The notes under the pieces: generated by a model
What the model was told of the DNA's origin: nothing
Databases searched by the model: none
Seen by the model: the letters and a program-made list of their open reading frames with translations, nothing else
Shown here: positions 19,789 to 31,125 of the stretch, one piece after another
Numbering within the stretch: the stretch's first letter is position 1
Layout of the letters: each line of letters opens with the position of its first letter
Made by a program: the position numbers and the translations under genes
NCBI GenBank assembly: GCA_017052515.1
Contig: JAFHKR010000033.1
Span: forward strand, 1 to 61,398
Direction: 5' to 3'
Length of the DNA: 61,398 nt
Origin: Fictibacillus nanhaiensis
GTDB taxonomy: Bacteria > Bacillota > Bacilli > Bacillales > Fictibacillaceae

Positions 19789-19839
19789 AGGTTGCGAGTA
19801 AATGGATTAATATCCTGCCCGTCAAACGGTTCGCAACCT
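19789..19839 (+). promoter_or_regulatory. Hairpin in the rplK-rplA gap
   Basis: AGGTTGCGA (19789-19797) and TCGCAACCT (19831-19839) are perfectly complementary with a 33-base loop, followed by TTATT. It could act as a weak terminator or RNA processing signal between rplK and rplA. Confidence 0.5.
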
Positions 19840-19864
19840 TTATTCATGCAATGCGTTCGATTGC

Positions 19865-19906
19865 ACTTGATGGTAAGTGCAATAAGTGGGAGGAATATCC
19901 GCTAAA
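19865..19906 (+). promoter_or_regulatory. Probable L1-binding site in the rplA leader
   Basis: TGATGG at 19868-19873 and GTGGGAGG at 19886-19893 are joined by a short hairpin (CACTT ... AAGTG). These two strands resemble the L1 recognition loop of 23S rRNA and of L11-L1 operon leaders (GTGGGAGG paired opposite a GATGG strand). Placed 35 bases before the rplA start, it would let free L1 shut off its own translation. This is inferred from motif similarity. Confidence 0.55.
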
Positions 19907-19927
19907 CCACATAAGGAGGACAATACA

Positions 19928-20629
19928 ATGGCAAACAAAGGTAAGAAGTACCAAGAAGCGGCTAAATTAGTAGACCGCACAAAAGCATATGACGCTGCAG
20001 AAGCGATCGAGCTAGTTAAAAAAGCTGCTCCTGCAAAATTTGACGAGTCTGTAGAAGTTGCAGTTCGTTTAGGTGTAGACACGAAGAAAGCTGACCAACA
20101 AGTTCGTGGAGCAGTAGTGCTTCCAAACGGAACTGGTAAGACTCAACGTGTATTAGTATTCGCAAAAGGTGAAAAAGCAAAAGAAGCTGAAGCTGCTGGA
20201 GCAGATCACGTTGGCGATTCTGACTACATCAACAAAATCCAACAAGGTTGGTTCGAGTTCGACGTAATCGTTGCTACTCCGGACATGATGGCTGAAGTTG
20301 GTAAACTTGGACGTGTTCTAGGGCCTAAAGGATTAATGCCTAACCCTAAAACAGGAACAGTTACATTTGAAGTTGAAAAAGCGATTAACGAAATCAAAGC
20401 TGGTAAAGTAGAATACCGTGTCGACAAGACTGGTAACGTTCACGTTCCAATCGGTAAAGTATCTTTCGAAGCTGAGAAGCTTGCAGAAAACCTTAACACA
20501 ATCATCGAAACATTGTTGAAAGTTAAGCCTGCAGCTGCAAAGGGAACTTACATGAAGAACGTTGCTGTTTCTTCAACTATGGGACCTGGGATCAAAGTTA
20601 ATCCATCTTCATTCGCTGTAAAACGATAG
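19928..20629 (+). CDS. rplA: 50S ribosomal protein L1
   Basis: L1 forms the mobile stalk next to the E site and is a translational repressor. The 233-residue protein carries the family blocks [32 protein letters not shown] and the C-terminal [12 protein letters not shown] segment. The ATG at 19928 follows AAGGAGGA. The longer frame opening at 19886 begins in the presumed L1-binding site and is rejected. Confidence 0.97.
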   Translation: MANKGKKYQEAAKLVDRTKAYDAAEAIELVKKAAPAKFDESVEVAVRLGVDTKKADQQVRGAVVLPNGTGKTQRVLVFAKGEKAKEAEAAGADHVGDSDYINKIQQGWFEFDVIVATPDMMAEVGKLGRVLGPKGLMPNPKTGTVTFEVEKAINEIKAGKVEYRVDKTGNVHVPIGKVSFEAEKLAENLNTIIETLLKVKPAAAKGTYMKNVAVSSTMGPGIKVNPSSFAVKR

Positions 20630-20658
20630 TTGACAAACGGGTTTCGACCCGTTATATT
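20630..20658 (+). promoter_or_regulatory. Strong promoter of rplJ-rplL with palindromic spacer
   Basis: TTGACA (20630-20635) and TATATT (20653-20658) have a 17-bp spacer and start right after the rplA stop. The spacer is itself a palindrome: ACGGGT and ACCCGT around TTCG, with outer A/T pairs. This is a possible operator, or a structural feature of the promoter. Confidence 0.85.
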
Positions 20659-20664
20659 ATATAC

Positions 20665-20822
20665 TGTTAAACACAAACGCATCAGATGAATGCCGTAGAC
20701 AGCAGGAGCCAACTGGCTTAAATCTTCCTGCCGAGGTGAAGCATCGATAAGCTCATTAGTTAATTACTTATGACTTTAGATACTCACGCCTCCATGTCTC
20801 GACATGGAGGCTTTGTTTTTGG
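20665..20822 (+). promoter_or_regulatory. L10 leader with terminator
   Basis: A structured leader ahead of rplJ, with conserved-looking segments CCGTAGACAGCAGGAGCC and CTTCCTGCCGAGGTGAAGC that pair with each other (GCAGGA/TCCTGC). It ends in a perfect 10-bp terminator, GCCTCCATGT (20789-20798) / ACATGGAGGC (20803-20812), and a T-rich tail. It matches the L10 leader class in which the L10-(L12)4 complex controls expression. Confidence 0.85.
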
Positions 20823-20865
20823 ACAAAACCTGCGGTGATGCAATCATTTTACAGGAGGTGTAATA

Positions 20866-21366
20866 ATGAGCAGCATTTTAGAAACAAAAAAGCAGTTAGT
20901 ATCCACTATTTCTGAGAAAATCAAAAATAGCCAATCAACAATCCTTGTTGACTACCGTGGTCTTACTGTTTCTGAGGTTACTGAACTTCGTAAGTCTTTA
21001 CGTGATGCTGGCATCGAGTTTAAAGTTTACAAAAACTCAATGGTAGTTCGCGCTGCTGAAGAGAATGACCTTAAAGAATTAGCTGAACACTTAACTGGTC
21101 CTACAGCGATCGCATTTTCAAATGAAGATGTTGTAGCTCCGGCTAAGATCCTTAACGACTTCGCTAAGAAACACGAAGCGCTTGAAATTAAAGCTGGTGT
21201 AATCGAAGGACGCATTGCGTCTCTAGAAGAAGTGAAAGCTCTTGCTGAACTTCCATCAAGAGATGGTCTTCTTTCAATGGTACTCAGCGTGCTTCAAGCA
21301 CCTATCCGCAACTTTGCGTTGGCTACTAAGGCTGTTGCAGAACAAAAAGAAGAGCAAGGCGCTTAA
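20866..21366 (+). CDS. rplJ: 50S ribosomal protein L10
   Basis: L10 anchors L7/L12 dimers to the ribosome. The 166-residue protein has the family N-terminus ([22 protein letters not shown], then [13 protein letters not shown]) and a C-terminal alanine-rich helix that binds L7/L12. The ATG follows AGGAGGTG. It is paired with rplL 47 bp downstream and controlled by the L10 leader. Confidence 0.97.
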   Translation: MSSILETKKQLVSTISEKIKNSQSTILVDYRGLTVSEVTELRKSLRDAGIEFKVYKNSMVVRAAEENDLKELAEHLTGPTAIAFSNEDVVAPAKILNDFAKKHEALEIKAGVIEGRIASLEEVKALAELPSRDGLLSMVLSVLQAPIRNFALATKAVAEQKEEQGA

Positions 21367-21413
21367 GTCTTACTTTCAACCAATAACTTACATTCCATAA
21401 GGAGGAAATTATA

Positions 21414-21779
21414 ATGTCTAAAGAGCAAATCATTGAAAGCTTAAAAACAATGACTGTTTTAGAGCTTAACGACCTAGTAAAAGCAATCGAAGAAGAGTTT
21501 GGTGTAACTGCTGCTGCTCCTGTAGCTGTAGCTGGTGGAGCTGCTGGTGGAGACGCTGCTGCTGAAAAAACTGAATTCGACGTAATTCTTGCAAGCGGTG
21601 GAGCTTCAAAAATTAAAGTTATCAAAGTTGTTCGTGAACTTACAGGTCTTGGACTTAAAGAAGCGAAAGAACTTGTTGACGGTGCTCCTAAGCCAGTTAA
21701 AGAAGGCGTATCTAAAGACGAAGCTGAAGAAATCAAAGCTAAGCTTGAAGAAGTTGGAGCTTCTGTTGAAGTTAAGTAA
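21414..21779 (+). CDS. rplL: 50S ribosomal protein L7/L12
   Basis: The multi-copy stalk protein that recruits translational GTPases. The 121-residue protein has a helical N-terminal dimerisation domain, an alanine/glycine-rich hinge at about 37-50, and the C-terminal domain with [20 protein letters not shown] and [25 protein letters not shown] precedes the ATG. A terminator follows. Confidence 0.98.
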   Translation: MSKEQIIESLKTMTVLELNDLVKAIEEEFGVTAAAPVAVAGGAAGGDAAAEKTEFDVILASGGASKIKVIKVVRELTGLGLKEAKELVDGAPKPVKEGVSKDEAEEIKAKLEEVGASVEVK

Positions 21780-21787
21780 TTCAAAAG

Positions 21788-21817
21788 AAAAGGTTCGCCC
21801 GATGGCGGACCTTTTTG
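21788..21817 (+). terminator. rplJL terminator
   Basis: AAAGGTTCGCC pairs with GGCGGACCTTT across a CGAT loop, followed by TTTTTG. It lies 8 bp after the rplL stop. Confidence 0.92.
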
Positions 21818-21884
21818 TTTGTTTCGCTTGATTTTTTTAGAAGGCTTTCTTCTAGAAGGGTGTTGCTATTCTCATCATATGCAA

Positions 21885-22014
21885 GTTGATTGGAATGCAA
21901 GGTGCGAGACTCCTACGGGACGAGTGGTCAGGTGGAGACTCCTAATGGCGCAAAGCGGCAGGAGGCTCACCAAACGCCCCGTGGAAAGCGAGCAACCTGA
22001 AACGGAAATCAACA
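21885..22014 (+). repeat. ~130-bp structured element, copy 4
   Basis: Plus-strand unit from GTTGATTGGAATGCAAGG to CGGAAATCAAC, loop subtype GCAAAGCGGC, central hairpin GGTGGAGACTCCT ... AGGAGGCTCACC. Its downstream flank AAAGGCGACATTGTTAAAG resembles those of copies 1 and 2. It separates the rplL terminator from ybxB. Confidence 0.88.
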
Positions 22015-22117
22015 CTTACAAAGGCGACATTGTTAAAGCATCTTTATAGATAGACCGTTAAAGAAATTTGGAACGGGAATACTGTCTTTATCAGAAGGTA
22101 AGGAGAGTTTGAAAACA

Positions 22118-22720
22118 ATGAAGAACCATTATTACTCTGAAACACCTGGTACAGAAAGCAAAAGAGAAACATGGGATTTTTTATTAAACGGCGAAAAATT
22201 TCGTTTTACGACAGATGCTGGTGTCTTTTCGAAGAAAGAAGTAGATTTTGGCAGTCGCGTTTTAATAGAGTCCTTTGTACCTCCAGAGGTATCTGGTGAT
22301 TATATAGATGTAGGATGTGGATACGGACCGATCGGACTTTCACTTGCTAGAGCGGAACAAGATCGTGTTGTTCAAATGGTGGATATCAATGAACGAGCAG
22401 TTGAGCTTGCTAAACTGAACGCTGATAAGAACAAGGTAGATAACGTTAAGATCTACAAAAGTTATTTGTTTGCGGAAGTGAAGGATGAAGGGTTCGCTGC
22501 TGTTATCACAAATCCGCCGATTCGTGCAGGTAAGTCAGTTGTTCATCAAATTTTTGAAGAAGCTTATCACAAACTTTGCGTTGGTGGCGAGTTGTGGGTA
22601 GTTATTCAAAAGAAACAAGGTGCACCATCTGCTATGGATAAAATGGAACAATTATTCGGTCAAGTTGAAACGGTTGCTAAGAAAAAAGGCTACTTTATTT
22701 TACGTGCAATAAAAGTTTGA
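22118..22720 (+). CDS. ybxB: Class I SAM-dependent methyltransferase YbxB (RsmC-like)
   Basis: The protein has a class I methyltransferase fold with the SAM-binding motif YIDVGCGYGPIGLSLA and the catalytic TNPPIRAG (NPP) motif typical of RsmC/YbxB enzymes that modify 16S rRNA guanine N2. The target in Bacillus is inferred from that family. The ATG at 22118 (MKNHYYSETPG) is chosen over the TTG at 22109, because AGGAGAG (22101-22107) lies 10 bases from the ATG and only 1 from the TTG. This gives 200 residues. It lies between rplL and rpoB as in B. subtilis. Confidence 0.9.
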   Translation: MKNHYYSETPGTESKRETWDFLLNGEKFRFTTDAGVFSKKEVDFGSRVLIESFVPPEVSGDYIDVGCGYGPIGLSLARAEQDRVVQMVDINERAVELAKLNADKNKVDNVKIYKSYLFAEVKDEGFAAVITNPPIRAGKSVVHQIFEEAYHKLCVGGELWVVIQKKQGAPSAMDKMEQLFGQVETVAKKKGYFILRAIKV

Positions 22721-22745
22721 CTTGATAAATTCCGTATGTTAGTAT
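22717..22745 (+). promoter_or_regulatory. Candidate promoter of rpoB
   Basis: TTGACT (22717-22722), overlapping the ybxB stop, and TAGTAT (22740-22745), with a 17-bp spacer. The rpoB leader follows. Confidence 0.6.
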
Positions 22746-22775
22746 TATAAAATGCCAATGGATTCGCATTTTGCT

Positions 22776-22826
22776 GCTTATTTTTCGTGGTAAGCGAAAA
22801 AACGTTGATAAATCAACGTTTTTTAC
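22776..22826 (+). promoter_or_regulatory. rpoB leader with two overlapping hairpins, possible attenuator
   Basis: TTTTTCG (about 22782-22788) can pair with CGAAAAA (about 22795-22801). The following AACGTTGA (22801-22808) / TCAACGTT (22813-22820), with flanking A and T runs, makes a terminator-like 12-bp palindrome. The two stems share the A-run, so they may be alternatives. This suggests attenuation ahead of rpoB, or simply a ybxB terminator. Confidence 0.55.
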
Positions 22827-23011
22827 TCATGTTTAGACGTATAGAATGCGAAAAAGTTGGACAAAATTATATAATAGCTTTTATCAAAATAGGAAAACTG
22901 CGGTTTTAAAAATATGAAACCCTTTTTCTTTTTGTTTTCTAACCTTCTTAATAGAATGTTAGATAGAAATATGATACACGAAAAAAACGCTGGATTTGAG
23001 GGGTGAAGCAG

Positions 23012-26000
23012 TTGACAGGTCAACTAGTTCAGTTTGGACGCCACCGCCAACGAAGAAGTTATGCAAGGATTAGCGAAGTGCTTGAATTACCAAACTTAAT
23101 TGAAATTCAAACCGCTTCCTATCAATGGTTTCTTGATGAGGGGTTACGTGAAATGTTCCGAGACATTTCGCCGATTGAAGATTTTACAGGGAACCTCGTT
23201 TTAGAGTTTATTGATTATAACTTAGGTGAGCCGAAGTATCCTGTAGATGAATCAAAAGAGCGCGATGTTACTTACGCTGCTCCGCTTCGTGTGAAAGTGC
23301 GTCTGATCAATAAAGAGACGGGCGAAGTAAAAGAGCAGGAAGTATTTATGGGAGATTTCCCGTTAATGACAGATACGGGAACCTTTGTGATCAACGGGGC
23401 AGAGCGTGTAATTGTATCACAGCTCGTTCGTTCACCAAGTGTTTACTATAGTGAGAAAATCGACAAAAACGGTAAAAAAGGTTTTACCGCTACTGTCATT
23501 CCAAACCGCGGTGCTTGGCTGGAGTTCGAAACAGATGCTAAGGACGTAGTTTATGTGCGTATTGACCGCACAAGAAAAATCCCTATTACCGTATTGCTTC
23601 GTGCTTTAGGGTTTGGGTCTGATCAAGAAATCATTGATTTGCTTGGAGAAGACGAGTATCTTCGCAACACGCTAGATAAGGATAATACAGAAGGAACAGA
23701 AAAAGCCCTTCTCGAAATCTATGAGCGTCTTCGTCCGGGAGAGCCTCCAACAGTAGATAATGCAAAAAGTTTATTAGATTCTAGGTTCTTTGATCCTAAA
23801 CGCTATGACTTAGCTAACGTTGGACGCTATAAAATCAATAAAAAGCTTCATATAAAGAATCGTCTCTTCAACCAAAAACTAGCTGAAACGCTTGTGGATG
23901 CTGAAACTGGTGAAGTGATCGCTGAAGAAGGTACGCTTCTTGACCGTAGAACGCTAGATAAGATTATCCCTGCTCTTGAGAGTGGTGTAGGCTTTAAAAC
24001 CGTAACACCAGCAGGAGGAGTGGCTGAAGATCAGGATATCGCTCTTCAATCTATCAAAATCTATGCGCCTGATGATCAAGAGGGTGAAAGAATCATTAAT
24101 GTTATCGGAAACGGACTTGTTGATAAAGAAGTTAAAAACATCACGGTTTCTGACATTATTGCTTCTATTAACTACTTCTTCAACTTGTTGCATCAAGTAG
24201 GTACTACAGATGATATTGACCATCTTGGAAACCGTCGTCTGCGTTCTGTTGGTGAGCTTCTTCAAAACCAATTCAGAATCGGACTTTCCAGAATGGAGCG
24301 TGTTGTGCGTGAGCGTATGTCAATCCAAGACACAAACGCGATCACACCACAAGCATTGATCAATATTCGTCCTGTAATTGCATCTATTAAAGAGTTCTTC
24401 GGAAGCTCTCAGCTTTCACAGTTCATGGATCAAACGAACCCACTAGCAGAATTGACGCACAAACGTCGTCTATCTGCACTAGGGCCAGGTGGTCTTACAC
24501 GTGAACGTGCAGGCTTTGAAGTTCGTGACGTTCACTACTCTCACTACGGTCGTATGTGTCCGATTGAGACGCCAGAGGGTCCGAACATCGGTTTGATCAA
24601 CTCACTTTCTTCTTACGCAAAAGTGAACCAATATGGATTTATCGAAACACCGTACCGTCGGGTTGATCCTGAAACAGGTCGTGTAACGAGCCGCATTGAT
24701 TACTTGACTGCTGATGAAGAAGATTTATACGTAGTTGCACAGGCGAACTCGATCTTAGGTGATAACGGAGAGTTCATGAACGAAGACGTAATTGCACGTT
24801 TCCGCGGAGATAACACTGTTGTTAAACGCGAACGCATCGATTATATGGATGTATCGCCGAAACAGGTAGTATCTGCTGCGACAGCTTGTATTCCGTTCTT
24901 AGAGAATGATGACTCCAACCGTGCCCTAATGGGAGCGAACATGCAACGTCAGGCTGTACCTCTACTTGTTCCTGAATCACCAATCGTCGGTACAGGAATG
25001 GAGCACGTATCAGCAAAAGACTCCGGAGCTGCAGTTATCTGTAAGCACGAAGGAATTGTTGAACGCGTAACGGCTAAACAAGTTCAAGTACGCCGCATTA
25101 AAGAAGTAGATGGCAAGGAAGTTTCAGGCGACCTTGACACTTACAACATGCTTAAGTTTATTCGTTCCAACCAAGGAACGTGTTATAACCAGCGTCCGAT
25201 CGTAAGCACAGGAAACCGCGTGACAAAAGGAGAAATCTTAGCGGATGGACCTTCAATGGAACTAGGTGAACTTGCATTAGGTCGTAACGTTCTTGTTGCC
25301 TTCATGACTTGGGAAGGTTACAACTACGAGGATGCTGTTATCATGAGTGAGCGTCTTGTTAAAGACGACGTTTATACTTCGATCCATATTGAAGAATATG
25401 AATCCGAAGCGCGTGATACAAAACTTGGACCGGAAGAAATCACTCGTGATATTCCAAACGTCGGAGAAGATGCATTGCGCAACCTGGACGAACGCGGAAT
25501 CATCCGTGTTGGTGCGGAAGTTAAAGATGGAGATATCTTAGTTGGTAAAGTAACGCCTAAGGGTGTAACTGAACTAACAGCTGAAGAACGTCTATTACAT
25601 GCGATCTTCGGTGAAAAAGCTCGTGAAGTCCGCGATACATCATTGCGTGTACCTCACGGTGGAGATGGAATCATCCTTGACGTTAAAGTATTTAACCGTG
25701 AAGATGGCGATGAACTACCTCCAGGTGTGAATCAACTCGTTCGTGCATATATCGTGCAAAAACGTAAGATTCATGAAGGAGATAAGATGGCCGGCCGTCA
25801 CGGAAACAAGGGTGTAATTTCTAAGATTATGCCTGAAGAAGATATGCCTTATCTTCCAGATGGAACACCAGTTGACATCATGTTAAACCCACTAGGGGTA
25901 CCTTCTCGTATGAACATCGGGCAGGTATTGGAGCTTCACCTTGGAATGGCTGCTCGTCAGCTAGGCATTCATGTCGCTACACCGGTATTCGATGGAGCGC

Positions 26001-26554
26001 GTGAGGAAGATGTTTGGTCTACGATCGAAGAAGCCGGAATGGCTCGCGATGGTAAAACGGTACTTTATGATGGACGTACAGGTGCTGCGTTTGATAACCG
26101 TGTATCAGTTGGGGTTATGTATATGATCAAACTGGCTCACATGGTCGATGACAAGCTACATGCTCGTTCAACTGGTCCTTACTCACTTGTTACACAACAG
26201 CCTCTAGGTGGTAAAGCTCAATTTGGAGGTCAGCGTTTCGGTGAGATGGAAGTATGGGCGCTTGAAGCATATGGCGCGGCATACACACTACAGGAAATTC
26301 TTACGGTTAAATCCGATGATGTTGTCGGTCGTGTGAAAACGTATGAAGCCATCGTTAAAGGTGAAAACGTTCCTGAACCAGGTGTTCCAGAATCATTTAA
26401 AGTATTGATCAAAGAACTTCAATCTCTTGGAATGGACGTTAAGATCTGTTCTGGAGATGACAAGGAAATTGAAATGAGAGAGCTTGATGATGAAGACGAT
26501 CAGGCAAGCGAGAAATTAAATCTAAATCTTGAGTCTTACACTTCGAATGACTAA
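23012..26554 (+). CDS. rpoB: RNA polymerase beta subunit
   Basis: RpoB forms the fork-loop side of the polymerase active centre. The protein begins [19 protein letters not shown] like other Bacillus RpoB. The rifampicin-pocket segment [20 protein letters not shown] is the usual drug-sensitive sequence, as is [10 protein letters not shown]. The C-terminal [24 protein letters not shown] block is intact. I take the TTG at 23012 as start: GAGGGG (22998-23003) is 8 bases away and B. subtilis also uses this position. The GTG at 23003 lies inside the ribosome binding site. This gives 1180 residues. rpoC follows after 29 bp. Confidence 0.97.
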   Translation: MTGQLVQFGRHRQRRSYARISEVLELPNLIEIQTASYQWFLDEGLREMFRDISPIEDFTGNLVLEFIDYNLGEPKYPVDESKERDVTYAAPLRVKVRLINKETGEVKEQEVFMGDFPLMTDTGTFVINGAERVIVSQLVRSPSVYYSEKIDKNGKKGFTATVIPNRGAWLEFETDAKDVVYVRIDRTRKIPITVLLRALGFGSDQEIIDLLGEDEYLRNTLDKDNTEGTEKALLEIYERLRPGEPPTVDNAKSLLDSRFFDPKRYDLANVGRYKINKKLHIKNRLFNQKLAETLVDAETGEVIAEEGTLLDRRTLDKIIPALESGVGFKTVTPAGGVAEDQDIALQSIKIYAPDDQEGERIINVIGNGLVDKEVKNITVSDIIASINYFFNLLHQVGTTDDIDHLGNRRLRSVGELLQNQFRIGLSRMERVVRERMSIQDTNAITPQALINIRPVIASIKEFFGSSQLSQFMDQTNPLAELTHKRRLSALGPGGLTRERAGFEVRDVHYSHYGRMCPIETPEGPNIGLINSLSSYAKVNQYGFIETPYRRVDPETGRVTSRIDYLTADEEDLYVVAQANSILGDNGEFMNEDVIARFRGDNTVVKRERIDYMDVSPKQVVSAATACIPFLENDDSNRALMGANMQRQAVPLLVPESPIVGTGMEHVSAKDSGAAVICKHEGIVERVTAKQVQVRRIKEVDGKEVSGDLDTYNMLKFIRSNQGTCYNQRPIVSTGNRVTKGEILADGPSMELGELALGRNVLVAFMTWEGYNYEDAVIMSERLVKDDVYTSIHIEEYESEARDTKLGPEEITRDIPNVGEDALRNLDERGIIRVGAEVKDGDILVGKVTPKGVTELTAEERLLHAIFGEKAREVRDTSLRVPHGGDGIILDVKVFNREDGDELPPGVNQLVRAYIVQKRKIHEGDKMAGRHGNKGVISKIMPEEDMPYLPDGTPVDIMLNPLGVPSRMNIGQVLELHLGMAARQLGIHVATPVFDGAREEDVWSTIEEAGMARDGKTVLYDGRTGAAFDNRVSVGVMYMIKLAHMVDDKLHARSTGPYSLVTQQPLGGKAQFGGQRFGEMEVWALEAYGAAYTLQEILTVKSDDVVGRVKTYEAIVKGENVPEPGVPESFKVLIKELQSLGMDVKICSGDDKEIEMRELDDEDDQASEKLNLNLESYTSND

Positions 26555-26583
26555 AACAGGATATCAAAAGGGAGGTACGCTCC

Positions 26584-29500
26584 TTGATAGACGTAAATAA
26601 TTTTGAATATATGAAAATTGGTCTTGCTTCACCGGACAAAATCCGGTCGTGGTCAAGAGGGGAAGTAAAAAAACCTGAAACAATCAACTACCGTACACTT
26701 AAGCCTGAAAAAGACGGCTTGTTCTGTGAAAGAATTTTCGGTCCTACAAAAGACTGGGAATGTCATTGCGGAAAGTATAAGCGCGTCCGTTATAAAGGCG
26801 TGGTTTGTGACCGTTGTGGTGTTGAAGTAACAAGAGCTAAAGTTCGACGTGACCGTATGGGTCACATCGAGCTTGCTGCTCCTGTATCTCACATTTGGTA
26901 CTTCAAGGGTATCCCAAGCCGTATGGGTCTTGTTTTGGATATGTCTCCAAGAGCATTAGAAGAAGTAATCTATTTTGCTTCATACGTTGTTACTGATACA
27001 GGAGATACTCCTCTTGAGAAGAAACAACTGCTTTCAGAGAAGGAATACCGCACATACCGTGAAAAGTATGGAAAAGGTTTCACTGCACAAATGGGTGCAG
27101 AAGCGATCAAGCGTCTTTTAGAAGACATCGATGCTGAAAAAGAAGTTGAGATGTTAAAAGAAGAGCTTAAAACAGCACAAGGTCAACGCCGTACACGTGC
27201 GATTAAGCGTTTAGAAGTACTAGAAGCATTCCGTCACTCGGGCAACCATGCTGATTGGATGATTCTAGAAGTACTTCCGGTTATTCCACCGGAATTGCGT
27301 CCGATGGTTCAGCTTGATGGTGGACGTTTTGCCACATCTGACCTTAACGACCTTTACCGTCGTGTTATCAACCGTAACAACCGTTTGAAGCGTCTATTAG
27401 ACTTAGGTGCTCCTAACATTATCGTTCAAAATGAAAAACGTATGCTTCAAGAAGCAGTCGATGCATTAATCGATAATGGTCGTCGTGGCCGTCCGGTTAC
27501 TGGACCAGGAAATCGTCCGTTAAAATCACTTTCACACATGCTGAAAGGGAAACAAGGTCGTTTCCGTCAAAACTTGTTAGGTAAACGTGTTGACTACTCT
27601 GGACGTTCGGTTATCGTAGTAGGTCCGAACTTAAAGATGTACCAATGTGGTCTTCCTAAAGAGATGGCACTTGAGCTCTTTAAACCATTTGTTATGAAAG
27701 AGCTAGTTTCAAAAGGTCTTGCACACAACATTAAGAGTGCAAAACGCAAAGTAGAGCGCGTTCAGCCAGAAGTTTGGGATGTTTTAGAAGAAGTTATTCG
27801 TGAACACCCAGTTCTACTAAACCGTGCACCTACACTACACAGACTTGGTATCCAAGCATTCGAACCAACGCTTGTAGAAGGCCGTGCAATCCGTCTTCAC
27901 CCGCTCGTATGTACAGCTTACAACGCTGACTTTGACGGTGACCAAATGGCGGTCCACGTTCCTCTATCTGCTGAAGCGCAAGCAGAGGCTCGTATCTTAA
28001 TGCTAGCTGCTCAAAACATCTTGAACCCGAAAGATGGTAAGCCAGTAGTTACACCATCACAGGATATGGTTTTAGGTAACTATTACCTAACTCTTGAACG
28101 TGAAGGAGCTATTGGTGAAGGGTCTGTATTTAAAGACATCAACGAAGCGATCATCGCTTATGAAAATGGATTCGTGCACTTGCATTCTCGTATTGCAGTA
28201 CCTGTATCCAGCTTAAATAAAGAAACTTTCACAGAAGAACAGCAATCTAAGCTTCTTATGACGACAGTAGGTAAGTTGTTATTCAACGAGATCCTGCCTC
28301 CGTCATTCCCTTACATTAACGAACCGACTACGACGAACCTTCAAGTGGAAACACCTGAAAAGTACTTCTTAGATCCGGCTGCTAATGTAAAAGAAGAAAT
28401 TCAGAAGCATGAGGAAATTGTTCCATTCAAGAAAGGTATCCTAGGTAAGATTATCGCGGAAGTATTCAAACGCTTTAAGATTACTGAAACGTCTAAGATG
28501 CTTGACCGCATGAAGGACTTAGGATTTAAATATTCTACGCGCGCTGGTATCACGATCGGTGTATCCGATATCGTTGTATTACCTGAGAAGCAAGAGATTC
28601 TTGCTGTAGCCGAAGAAAAAGTAGTTAACGTTACAAAGCAATTCAGACGTGGTCTAATCACGGAAGAAGAGCGCTATGAGCGTGTAATTAATGTTTGGAG
28701 TTTGGCTAAAGACGAAATCCAAAATAAATTGATGGGTACACTTGATAAGCGAAACCCAATCTTTATGATGAGTGACTCCGGTGCCCGTGGTAACGCATCT
28801 AACTTTACACAGCTAGCTGGTATGCGTGGTCTGATGGCCAACCCGGCTGGTAAAATCATCGAGCTTCCAATCAAATCAAGTTTCCGTGAAGGTCTAACAG
28901 TACTCGAGTACTTTATCTCTACTCACGGAGCACGTAAAGGTCTTGCCGATACAGCCCTTAAAACCGCTGACTCCGGTTACCTTACTCGTCGTTTGGTTGA
29001 CGTTGCTCAAGATGTTATCGTACGTGAAGATGACTGTGGAACCGACCGTGGCTTAGAAGTTGCAGCTATTAAAGAAGGCAACGAAGTAATCGAACCTCTT
29101 CATGAGCGTTTGATCGGTCGTACTGCTTATAAAAAGGTATACCATCCAGAAACAAAAGAACTCCTTGCAGACGTTAATCAGCTGATCACTGAAGACATGG
29201 CCGCTCATATTGAAGAAGTGGGCGTGAAAGCAGTAACGATCCGTTCTGTATTTACTTGTGACACACGTCACGGTGTTTGTAAGAAATGTTACGGACGCAA
29301 CCTTGCAACAGGCTCTGACGTTGAAGTTGGGGAAGCTGTTGGAATTATCGCTGCTCAATCCATCGGTGAGCCAGGTACACAGCTTACAATGCGTACCTTC
29401 CATACAGGTGGGGTAGCAGGAGATGATATCACACAAGGTCTTCCGCGTATCCAAGAATTGTTTGAAGCACGTAACCCGAAAGGTCAAGCGGTTATCTCTG

Positions 29501-30207
29501 AGCTTGAAGGTACGGTAGTTGGTGTGAACGACAATAAAGATAAGCGTGAAGTAGTCGTTCAAGGTGAAATCGAATCTAGATCTTACGCAATTCCTTTCGG
29601 AGCACGTATTAAAGTTGTCGAAGGTGATAAAGTAAGTGCTGGTCAAGTATTGACAGAAGGTTCGATCGACCCTAAAGAGTTAATTAAAGTTCGTGGTGCA
29701 GAAGGCGTTCAAGAATACCTATTGCGTGAGGTTCAGAAAGTTTACCGTATGCAAGGGGTAGAAATCGGAGATAAGCACGTTGAAGTTATGGTTCGCCAGA
29801 TGCTTCGTAAAGTGCGTATCATCGATTCTGGTGATTCTCAAGTACTTCCAGGAGCTCTTATGGACATCCATAACTTTACGGATGTTAACCGTAGTGTACT
29901 TCTTGAAGGCGGAACTCCTGCTACAGGTCGTCCGGTGCTTCTTGGTATTACAAAAGCATCTCTTGAGACAGAATCATTCTTATCTGCTGCATCATTCCAA
30001 GAGACAACTCGAGTTCTTACGGATGCTGCCATCAAAGGTAAGCGTGACGAGTTACTCGGACTTAAGGAAAATGTTATTATTGGTAAGCTGATTCCAGCTG
30101 GAACGGGTATGAACCGTTACAGAAACATCGGAATCAACTCTCCAGTAGTTGAAGATGAGAACAGCGAAGAGGCAGAACTGCCTACTGAACTTGTTTCTCA
30201 AGATTAA
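26584..30207 (+). CDS. rpoC: RNA polymerase beta' subunit
   Basis: RpoC carries the catalytic magnesium in NADFDGDQM, with Asp449, Asp451 and Asp453. An N-terminal zinc finger is formed by Cys60, Cys62, Cys75 and Cys78. The second zinc site lies in [17 protein letters not shown], and the bridge/trigger segments [15 protein letters not shown] and [16 protein letters not shown] are present. The 1207-residue length fits. The start is TTG (26584), 8 bases after GGGAGG, and the N-terminus [17 protein letters not shown] aligns with Bacillus RpoC. Confidence 0.98.
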   Translation: MIDVNNFEYMKIGLASPDKIRSWSRGEVKKPETINYRTLKPEKDGLFCERIFGPTKDWECHCGKYKRVRYKGVVCDRCGVEVTRAKVRRDRMGHIELAAPVSHIWYFKGIPSRMGLVLDMSPRALEEVIYFASYVVTDTGDTPLEKKQLLSEKEYRTYREKYGKGFTAQMGAEAIKRLLEDIDAEKEVEMLKEELKTAQGQRRTRAIKRLEVLEAFRHSGNHADWMILEVLPVIPPELRPMVQLDGGRFATSDLNDLYRRVINRNNRLKRLLDLGAPNIIVQNEKRMLQEAVDALIDNGRRGRPVTGPGNRPLKSLSHMLKGKQGRFRQNLLGKRVDYSGRSVIVVGPNLKMYQCGLPKEMALELFKPFVMKELVSKGLAHNIKSAKRKVERVQPEVWDVLEEVIREHPVLLNRAPTLHRLGIQAFEPTLVEGRAIRLHPLVCTAYNADFDGDQMAVHVPLSAEAQAEARILMLAAQNILNPKDGKPVVTPSQDMVLGNYYLTLEREGAIGEGSVFKDINEAIIAYENGFVHLHSRIAVPVSSLNKETFTEEQQSKLLMTTVGKLLFNEILPPSFPYINEPTTTNLQVETPEKYFLDPAANVKEEIQKHEEIVPFKKGILGKIIAEVFKRFKITETSKMLDRMKDLGFKYSTRAGITIGVSDIVVLPEKQEILAVAEEKVVNVTKQFRRGLITEEERYERVINVWSLAKDEIQNKLMGTLDKRNPIFMMSDSGARGNASNFTQLAGMRGLMANPAGKIIELPIKSSFREGLTVLEYFISTHGARKGLADTALKTADSGYLTRRLVDVAQDVIVREDDCGTDRGLEVAAIKEGNEVIEPLHERLIGRTAYKKVYHPETKELLADVNQLITEDMAAHIEEVGVKAVTIRSVFTCDTRHGVCKKCYGRNLATGSDVEVGEAVGIIAAQSIGEPGTQLTMRTFHTGGVAGDDITQGLPRIQELFEARNPKGQAVISELEGTVVGVNDNKDKREVVVQGEIESRSYAIPFGARIKVVEGDKVSAGQVLTEGSIDPKELIKVRGAEGVQEYLLREVQKVYRMQGVEIGDKHVEVMVRQMLRKVRIIDSGDSQVLPGALMDIHNFTDVNRSVLLEGGTPATGRPVLLGITKASLETESFLSAASFQETTRVLTDAAIKGKRDELLGLKENVIIGKLIPAGTGMNRYRNIGINSPVVEDENSEEAELPTELVSQD

Positions 30208-30218
30208 TAAATGAAATG

Positions 30219-30248
30219 TTGACATCGGGAGCGCATCGGTGATATGAT
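30219..30248 (+). promoter_or_regulatory. Promoter ahead of the L7Ae-like gene and rpsL
   Basis: TTGACA (30219-30224) and TATGAT (30243-30248) with an 18-bp spacer, 11 bp after the rpoC stop. It would feed the str operon. Confidence 0.7.
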
Positions 30249-30291
30249 TACGGATGTGCTCCTAAGATTTGTTACTTTGGAGGATATTCGT

Positions 30292-30540
30292 ATGTCTTAT
30301 GAAAAAGTGACACAGGCTTCTGAAATTATCGTAGGTACTAAGCAAACAATCAAAGCTTTACAGAACGGCGAGGTCAAAGAGCTGGTCGTTGCGGAAGACG
30401 CAGATTTTCGAGTAACGAGCAAAGTATTGCAGATTGCCGAAGAGAAGCACGTACCGATCGTAAAGGTTGATTCCATGAAAAAGCTTGGAAAAGCATGCGG
30501 TATAGATGTCGGGGCCGCAACTGTTGCGATAAAAGGATAA
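30292..30540 (+). CDS. ybxF: L7Ae-family K-turn-binding protein (YbxF)
   Basis: An 82-residue L7Ae/L30e-type protein. In B. subtilis, YbxF binds kink-turn RNAs and associates with ribosomes. The core [20 protein letters not shown] and the C-terminal [18 protein letters not shown], which contacts the K-turn, are present. The ATG at 30292 follows GGAGGA at 7 bases. The longer frame beginning at 30244 overlaps the promoter -10 box and is rejected. Position between rpoC and rpsL is conserved. Confidence 0.93.
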   Translation: MSYEKVTQASEIIVGTKQTIKALQNGEVKELVVAEDADFRVTSKVLQIAEEKHVPIVKVDSMKKLGKACGIDVGAATVAIKG

Positions 30541-30548
30541 AATTCATG

Positions 30549-31079
<531 letters not shown>

Positions 31080-31125
31080 TATTTTTTAAAATAAACTAAA
31101 CAACTATCAGAAAGGAGGGGACCAC

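Noticed and set aside
21326-21784. 152-codon minus-strand frame over rplL
   Set aside because: Ser/Ala-rich shadow of rplL. The plus-strand gene is certain.
21819-22049. 76-codon frame between rplL and ybxB
   Set aside because: It reads through repeat element copy 4 and shares its peptide with the false cysE extension, so it is repeat-derived.
29053-29646. 197-codon minus-strand frame inside rpoC
   Set aside because: It is a shadow frame in conserved rpoC sequence, with a Cys/Phe/Thr-rich composition typical of antisense reading and no start signal.
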